Positions 8,496 through 12,024 of a DNA stretch of 12,024 bases are shown in pieces. Under the pieces are notes generated by a model, which had not been told where the DNA came from, ran no database searches, and saw only the letters and a list, made by a program, of their open reading frames with translations. Location of the stretch: positions 1 through 12,024 of the forward strand of contig NATN01000144.1 of assembly GCA_002085355.1 (NCBI GenBank), read 5' to 3'. Made by a program: the position numbers and the translations under genes. Position 1 is the stretch's first letter, and the number at the start of each line of letters is the position of its first letter. Source of the DNA: Candidatus Zhuqueibacterota bacterium 4484_87. Lineage in GTDB: Bacteria; Zhuqueibacterota; Zhuqueibacteria; Thermofontimicrobiales; Thermofontimicrobiaceae.

Positions 8496-9992
8496 TTAAA
8501 ACTCTTCTATCTTCGGAACAACCTGTTCACCTCTTTCGAAATCAAAAAGCGACAGGACTTTCAAATTGAGCAACTCTAATTTGTAATTAATCAGAGCGCT
8601 GATACGATTCATTTTTGCCTGAGAAAGTTGATTCTGAAACAGATTTAAATCCATGCTCGTAATGTCGCCGTTTTTGTAACGCTCCAGATTGATGTCGTAA
8701 GTGAGCTCCGCATTGCGGACATTTTGGTTTGCAATTTCAATCTGGTTCACTAAATTTTTCAAATTCCGATACGCCTGCCGTACCTGAATGATGATGTCCG
8801 TTTTCTGATCATCCAGAGACAATTGTCTGTCCTTCACTGTTGCCGTGAATGCCTTGATGCGTGATTTTTTCTGGCCCCAGTCGAAAAGGGGAATGTTGAA
8901 CTGTATCGAAAAACGCTCATTTTTTGTCGGCGCATCAAAAATGCTGTTCACATCTTCGTCCGTACCGATAATGCCATAGGAAAGATTTAAATCACCGCGA
9001 AACTCATTTGTCGCCGAGGCCTGGATTAAATCATATTTGGCATTTTCGATGGAAATTTCTTTCTGCCGCAATTCCATGCGGTACTTGAGTGCGGTGTCCA
9101 TTGCCTTTTGCAAATTTACATCGACGGGATGATGAGTAATATCCGCCGTCACCGTGATATCATCAAAAATTGACAGACCGATCAATTTTTTGAACGAATC
9201 CATCACATTTTCCAACTCGGTCTGCGCATTTTGGACTGATGATTTGCTCGAAGTCATATCCAATTCCGCCTGATACAACTCTTCCCGCGCCGCCAGTCCG
9301 GCATCAACCTTGTTTTTGATAATCTTGTAACTCTCCTGCCGGTTCTTGTACTCATCAATGGAGACATCGAGGCTGGCTTTTTTCAAGTACACATTATAAA
9401 AATTTTGCGTAACCTGATATTCCAGAAAAAGTTTTTGAATGGCGTAACTCAGCGCTGCATTTTCCAGATCCAATTTTAGAGTATTCAACTCTAATTTTGT
9501 CCTGTTATATGTGAAAAGCGGCTGCCGAAAATTGAGGTAAAGATCATTGCTATATGTTTTGCTGCTATTGCCTTCTGTCCGGGATGTCGGGTCTTCGCTG
9601 TAAGAATCCCTCCAGCCGAATTGATTTATCAAAGATAAGGTTCCGTCTGTCCAGGGTATTGGTTGCGAAATGGTGAAGACGCTATTGGACTGTTTGGTCT
9701 CGCTTTTATACCAGGTGGAAAAGAAATCAAAAAATTGCTGACTGTGTGAATAACTGAACGGGGTCAAAGAAAGACTGAACTGCGATTTCAGCGATGCTTT
9801 ACGCGCGTTGAGCATCTCCCGGCTTCTTTCCAGATTGAGCTGCGAATGCTTTATTTGCGGGCTATTTTGTATGGCGATATCCAGCGCCCGGCGCAGCGTC
9901 AGCGGCTCTTGTCCCAAACCAACAGAGATAAACAGCAGGATTGGTGATAAAAATGCCACTATTCGAAAAACAGCTTTTTTAAATAGATCCAT
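8496..9992 (-). CDS. TolC-family outer-membrane efflux protein
   Basis: This is the outer-membrane channel of the tripartite pump. An N-terminal signal sequence (KK at 5-6, hydrophobic core about 8-26, likely cleavage near Gly27) is followed by two outer-membrane-efflux (OEP) repeats at about 30-240 and 280-485. The repeats show the long Gln/Asn/Lys/Glu-rich helices of TolC, for example LTLRRALDIAIQNSPQI at the start of the first repeat and SYKIIKNKVDAGLAAREELY in the coiled-coil region. The matching helix of the second repeat reads TYDINLERYKNGDITSMDLN. At 498 residues the length is normal. The ATG at 9992 has AAAGGA eight bases upstream. It is the first gene of the efflux operon; the gap before it holds a palindrome array and is the likely promoter region. 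No residue is obviously missing. Confidence 0.95.
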   Translation of the reverse strand: MDLFKKAVFRIVAFLSPILLFISVGLGQEPLTLRRALDIAIQNSPQIKHSQLNLERSREMLNARKASLKSQFSLSLTPFSYSHSQQFFDFFSTWYKSETKQSNSVFTISQPIPWTDGTLSLINQFGWRDSYSEDPTSRTEGNSSKTYSNDLYLNFRQPLFTYNRTKLELNTLKLDLENAALSYAIQKLFLEYQVTQNFYNVYLKKASLDVSIDEYKNRQESYKIIKNKVDAGLAAREELYQAELDMTSSKSSVQNAQTELENVMDSFKKLIGLSIFDDITVTADITHHPVDVNLQKAMDTALKYRMELRQKEISIENAKYDLIQASATNEFRGDLNLSYGIIGTDEDVNSIFDAPTKNERFSIQFNIPLFDWGQKKSRIKAFTATVKDRQLSLDDQKTDIIIQVRQAYRNLKNLVNQIEIANQNVRNAELTYDINLERYKNGDITSMDLNLFQNQLSQAKMNRISALINYKLELLNLKVLSLFDFERGEQVVPKIEEF

Positions 9993-10000
9993 CTTTGAAA

Positions 10001-10006
10001 TCCTTT
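10001..10006 (-). promoter_or_regulatory. Ribosome binding site of the TolC-like gene
   Basis: AAAGGA on the minus strand lies eight bases before the ATG at 9992. The 55 bases upstream of it are very AT-rich (10007-10045) and could hold the operon promoter, for example a TAAAAT -10-like element, but I see no good -35 and do not call one. Confidence 0.6.
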
Positions 10007-10061
10007 GATTTTTATTTTAAAATTTAACTTCTTGTTACTATTCAGGGATGGCTATTCCGGA

Positions 10062-10211
10062 AGCCGCTGAAGCGGCTAATTAGCCCGCAATGTTGATTTA
10101 TGGGCACCACGATGAATCGTGGTGTTAATACAACAGACTTTTTGAACTAACACCATGCTTCAGCATGGTGTTGTAATATAAACCAAAAAGCAAATAGCTG
10201 CTTCAGCAGCT
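10062..10211. repeat. Array of four GA-loop palindromes (REP/BIME-like, RAYT-associated type)
   Basis: Four perfect hairpins occupy most of the 227-base gap between two genes. Hairpin 1, 10062-10077: 7-bp arms AGCCGCT/AGCGGCT, loop GA. Hairpin 2, 10105-10124: 9-bp arms CACCACGAT/ATCGTGGTG, loop GA. Hairpin 3, 10149-10172: 11-bp arms AACACCATGCT/AGCATGGTGTT, loop TC. Hairpin 4, 10196-10211: 7-bp arms AGCTGCT/AGCAGCT, loop TC. Read on their own strand, all centre on GCTGAAGC or GATGAATC; 1 and 2 point one way, 3 and 4 the other. Pairs 1/4 (GGAAGC and GTAAGC leaders) and 2/3 (GGTGTTA trailers) resemble each other, giving a nested inverted layout like a BIME. Such palindromes are substrates of IS200-like Y1 transposases (RAYT) in other bacteria; no transposase is visible here. 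Hairpin 4 begins nine bases after the stop of the upstream gene and may help end its transcript. Confidence 0.8.
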
Positions 10212-10219
10212 TACAAAAT

Positions 10220-12024
10220 TTAATGCTTCACCCATTTTATGGCATCGGCAAAGATAATTCTGCCCTTTGACTTATTTGTCAACTCCACTTGAGCCTTGCC
10301 AGCGGAGATGTAATACGTTCCCAATAGAGTCCAGCCGGTATCCGGATCTCCCATATCAAGCTCAACTTCTTCCTCTCCGTCATCATGGTGCACAATAAAG
10401 TGAAAGTCCTGAAACATGCTGTTTTTGCGGGCACCGCGTCCTCTCCGCATCCAGAACAATTCGATTCTTGTGGAATAGTAATAAACATCATACGTGCCGC
10501 TTTGTTTGAGTTCGGCTGTCCAGATAGCCTTTTTGCTGCCATCTCCGGCTTTGATATAATGTGCAGAATGAATAAACTTTCCAAAAAAGTCCGCATTCGT
10601 CGTCAGACGCCATGTTGTCGGCGGGCGCCAAAAATTAAAGCCGACATATTTTTCGTCCTCTTTGTCTTTGGTGTGAAACAGCTTTTTGACAAAGCTCTCC
10701 TGTTTTTCTGAACTCACTGAAAAACCAGGATCTTCATTATCCACAACTATTTCTTTCGGATCGATCCATTTCAGATGATCTTTCAGATCCCTGACTCCCT
10801 CAAATGCAACCGCTTTTTTATCCATTTCCAGATCATCAAAACGGCGTTCAAATAAAATCGGCAGATTCTTAGAGTTCAACGTGTTGATGGTCATCCTGCG
10901 CGGTTCATCATCCAGAACAATGCCAATTTCTTTGATAGCTCCGGGACCGATGCGATAGAATTTTTCTTCAGGCTGGTCAGCACCGGGCCCCATGCCAAAA
11001 AATCGACCTCTGCCGCCAGCAATGCGAAAAGATACTGAAATCAGCCCTTCAACATTTTCTGTGTTTTCAATTTTAAATTTAATCTGATATCTGGTGCGAT
11101 CATTATCAATAAATTTATAACCATTGATATCTGTAATCAAAAATGCCGGCAATTTTTTCTCATTGTACCAGTGCTGAAAAAATGGCATTAAATCAAATGA
11201 CGTCTTTTCTTTCATTGTTTCGGCGAAAGAATTGACATCAATGTTGGAAAAACGATTTTGGGACAAATAATCAGAAATAAAAGCATCAAATTCATCCGGG
11301 GGAATCTGTGTCTGAATGTAATTAAACAAATAGCGCCCCTTTAACTTCAATACCTTGCTTAAAACATCTTTCTTGTCGGGATCGGCGAAAATTTCTTTGA
11401 GACTTTGCTCCATCAATGCGATGTTTGCTTTTTCATCGTCCGTCAAACCGCTGAACATCCGCCGGAATCCGGACGCTTGCTCCGAAGTTTTTTCGCTCAG
11501 ATAAGATTCAAATGCCACATTGAAAAGCGGGACTTCTTCGGAAGAAAAATTGTTCACAAATGTAAAATAGTTCGGGAAAACATGATAATCAGGATGCAAA
11601 CCCAGCATTCCTGTTTCAAAAAATCTTCGGGTAATTCCGCTATTAAAAAAGCCGTTACGCAGGAATTGAGTAAAAACGTTGCTCTGCTGCTCTTCCGGCG
11701 TGATCGTCTGGTTGCGGCGCTCTGTCATACGTTTTTGCCACCGGAACTGATTGTAAAAATCTGCCCCCATCATCAAGACACCTTTTTCATGGATGAGTAC
11801 CATTTCCGGTTGCACTGCTTCAGAACTCACTGTCCACAAATGCGGATAAAAATAAAATTGGATCGGTACTTCAACTAAATAAAAGCGTGGGAAAATGTAT
11901 TCCAGACCAATTTTGTTTTCATACTGTTGCTTTGTATCGCGAATAATCGCTGCCAGCGTATCGTTAATGTCAGTAAAAAATGAGGAAAAGTAATCATGAG
12001 ACTTCAGATAAAACACATGGTAAT
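10220..12024 (-). CDS. C-terminal part of an ABC-2 permease-like protein with M1-aminopeptidase-like region and golvesin-like domain (5' end outside window)
   Basis: The frame is open to the right edge, so the start lies outside; the visible part is about 600 residues and ends with TAA at 10220-10222. No membrane helix is seen, so this part is probably periplasmic. Segments such as EKGVLMMGADF (near 11780), VNNFSSEEVPLFN (near 11530) and especially DLMPFFQHWYNEKKLPAFLI (about 11130-11190) recall the tail of M1 aminopeptidase-like domains. I recognise these as similar to large ABC-2 permeases that carry an M1-like domain, a memory-based and moderate call. No HEXXH zinc motif occurs in the visible part (HEKGV is not one). 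The last ~130 residues (about 10620-10223) look like a golvesin C-terminal-like beta domain: GTYDVYYYSTR, HHDDGEEEVELDMG, WTLLGTYYISAGKAQVELTN, IIFADAIKWV. It is separated from the efflux operon by the palindrome array, so it is probably a different transcript. Confidence 0.65.
   Translation of the reverse strand, partial: YHVFYLKSHDYFSSFFTDINDTLAAIIRDTKQQYENKIGLEYIFPRFYLVEVPIQFYFYPHLWTVSSEAVQPEMVLIHEKGVLMMGADFYNQFRWQKRMTERRNQTITPEEQQSNVFTQFLRNGFFNSGITRRFFETGMLGLHPDYHVFPNYFTFVNNFSSEEVPLFNVAFESYLSEKTSEQASGFRRMFSGLTDDEKANIALMEQSLKEIFADPDKKDVLSKVLKLKGRYLFNYIQTQIPPDEFDAFISDYLSQNRFSNIDVNSFAETMKEKTSFDLMPFFQHWYNEKKLPAFLITDINGYKFIDNDRTRYQIKFKIENTENVEGLISVSFRIAGGRGRFFGMGPGADQPEEKFYRIGPGAIKEIGIVLDDEPRRMTINTLNSKNLPILFERRFDDLEMDKKAVAFEGVRDLKDHLKWIDPKEIVVDNEDPGFSVSSEKQESFVKKLFHTKDKEDEKYVGFNFWRPPTTWRLTTNADFFGKFIHSAHYIKAGDGSKKAIWTAELKQSGTYDVYYYSTRIELFWMRRGRGARKNSMFQDFHFIVHHDDGEEEVELDMGDPDTGWTLLGTYYISAGKAQVELTNKSKGRIIFADAIKWVKH

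Noticed and set aside
10149..10172. Hairpin 3 as a classical intrinsic terminator
   Set aside because: The 11-bp stem is strong, but no T-run follows on either strand; it fits the palindrome array better.
10279..10596. Minus-strand open frame of 105 codons in a second frame
   Set aside because: It lies wholly inside the golvesin-like region of the longer gene, which has the better protein character; it is a shadow frame.
12014..12016. GTG near the right edge as the true start of the M1-like gene
   Set aside because: The frame remains open to the edge (codons for Tyr and His precede it), no ribosome binding site can be seen, and the sequence resembles the middle of a larger protein.

Overview
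The window is one face of a multidrug/solute export locus. All credible genes lie on the minus strand, so transcription runs right to left. The organism is Gram-negative: there is a TolC-type outer-membrane channel, a lipobox adaptor and RND pumps. AT-leaning codons, AAAGGA-type ribosome binding sites, an ABC-2/M1-like permease tail with a golvesin-like domain, and GA-loop palindromes suggest the FCB superphylum or a neighbouring candidate phylum (Calditrichota, KSB1 or Ignavibacteria type). That placement is an inference with low confidence.

Layout from upstream (right) to downstream (left). (1) 12024-10220: C-terminal ~600 residues of a large membrane-associated protein that looks like the periplasmic M1-aminopeptidase-like part of an ABC-2-type permease, ending in a golvesin-like beta domain; it is cut by the window edge. 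(2) 10211-10062: a compact array of four short palindromes, two in each orientation, of the REP/RAYT-associated kind, marking the gap between two transcription units. (3) 9992-8496 TolC-like outer-membrane factor, 8359-7304 periplasmic adaptor lipoprotein, 7226-4432 first RND permease, 4338-1 second RND permease. These four genes are closely spaced and look like one tripartite efflux operon with two RND subunits, as in MdtABC.

Two things stand out. First, the second RND gene does not stop after transmembrane helix 12. The same frame stays open for 1446 codons to the left edge of the window and runs through about 220 residues of unrecognised, partly hydrophobic sequence into an ABC ATPase domain (Walker A, Q-loop, signature and Walker B all visible). 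It is therefore an in-frame fusion of a proton-driven RND pump to an ATP-hydrolysing domain. Second, the first RND gene is broken: about 100 codons of its second periplasmic loop are missing and the reading frame changes at the scar near 5104-5120.

Working model (inference): the fused ATPase resembles those that serve ABC-2 permeases with M1-like domains, and such a permease tail lies at the other end of the locus. The RND-TolC machine and an ABC exporter may therefore be physically coupled here. The ATPase end and the permease start are both outside the window. No RNA genes, CRISPR arrays, insertion sequences or plus-strand genes were seen, and no gene-free stretch exceeds about 230 bases.
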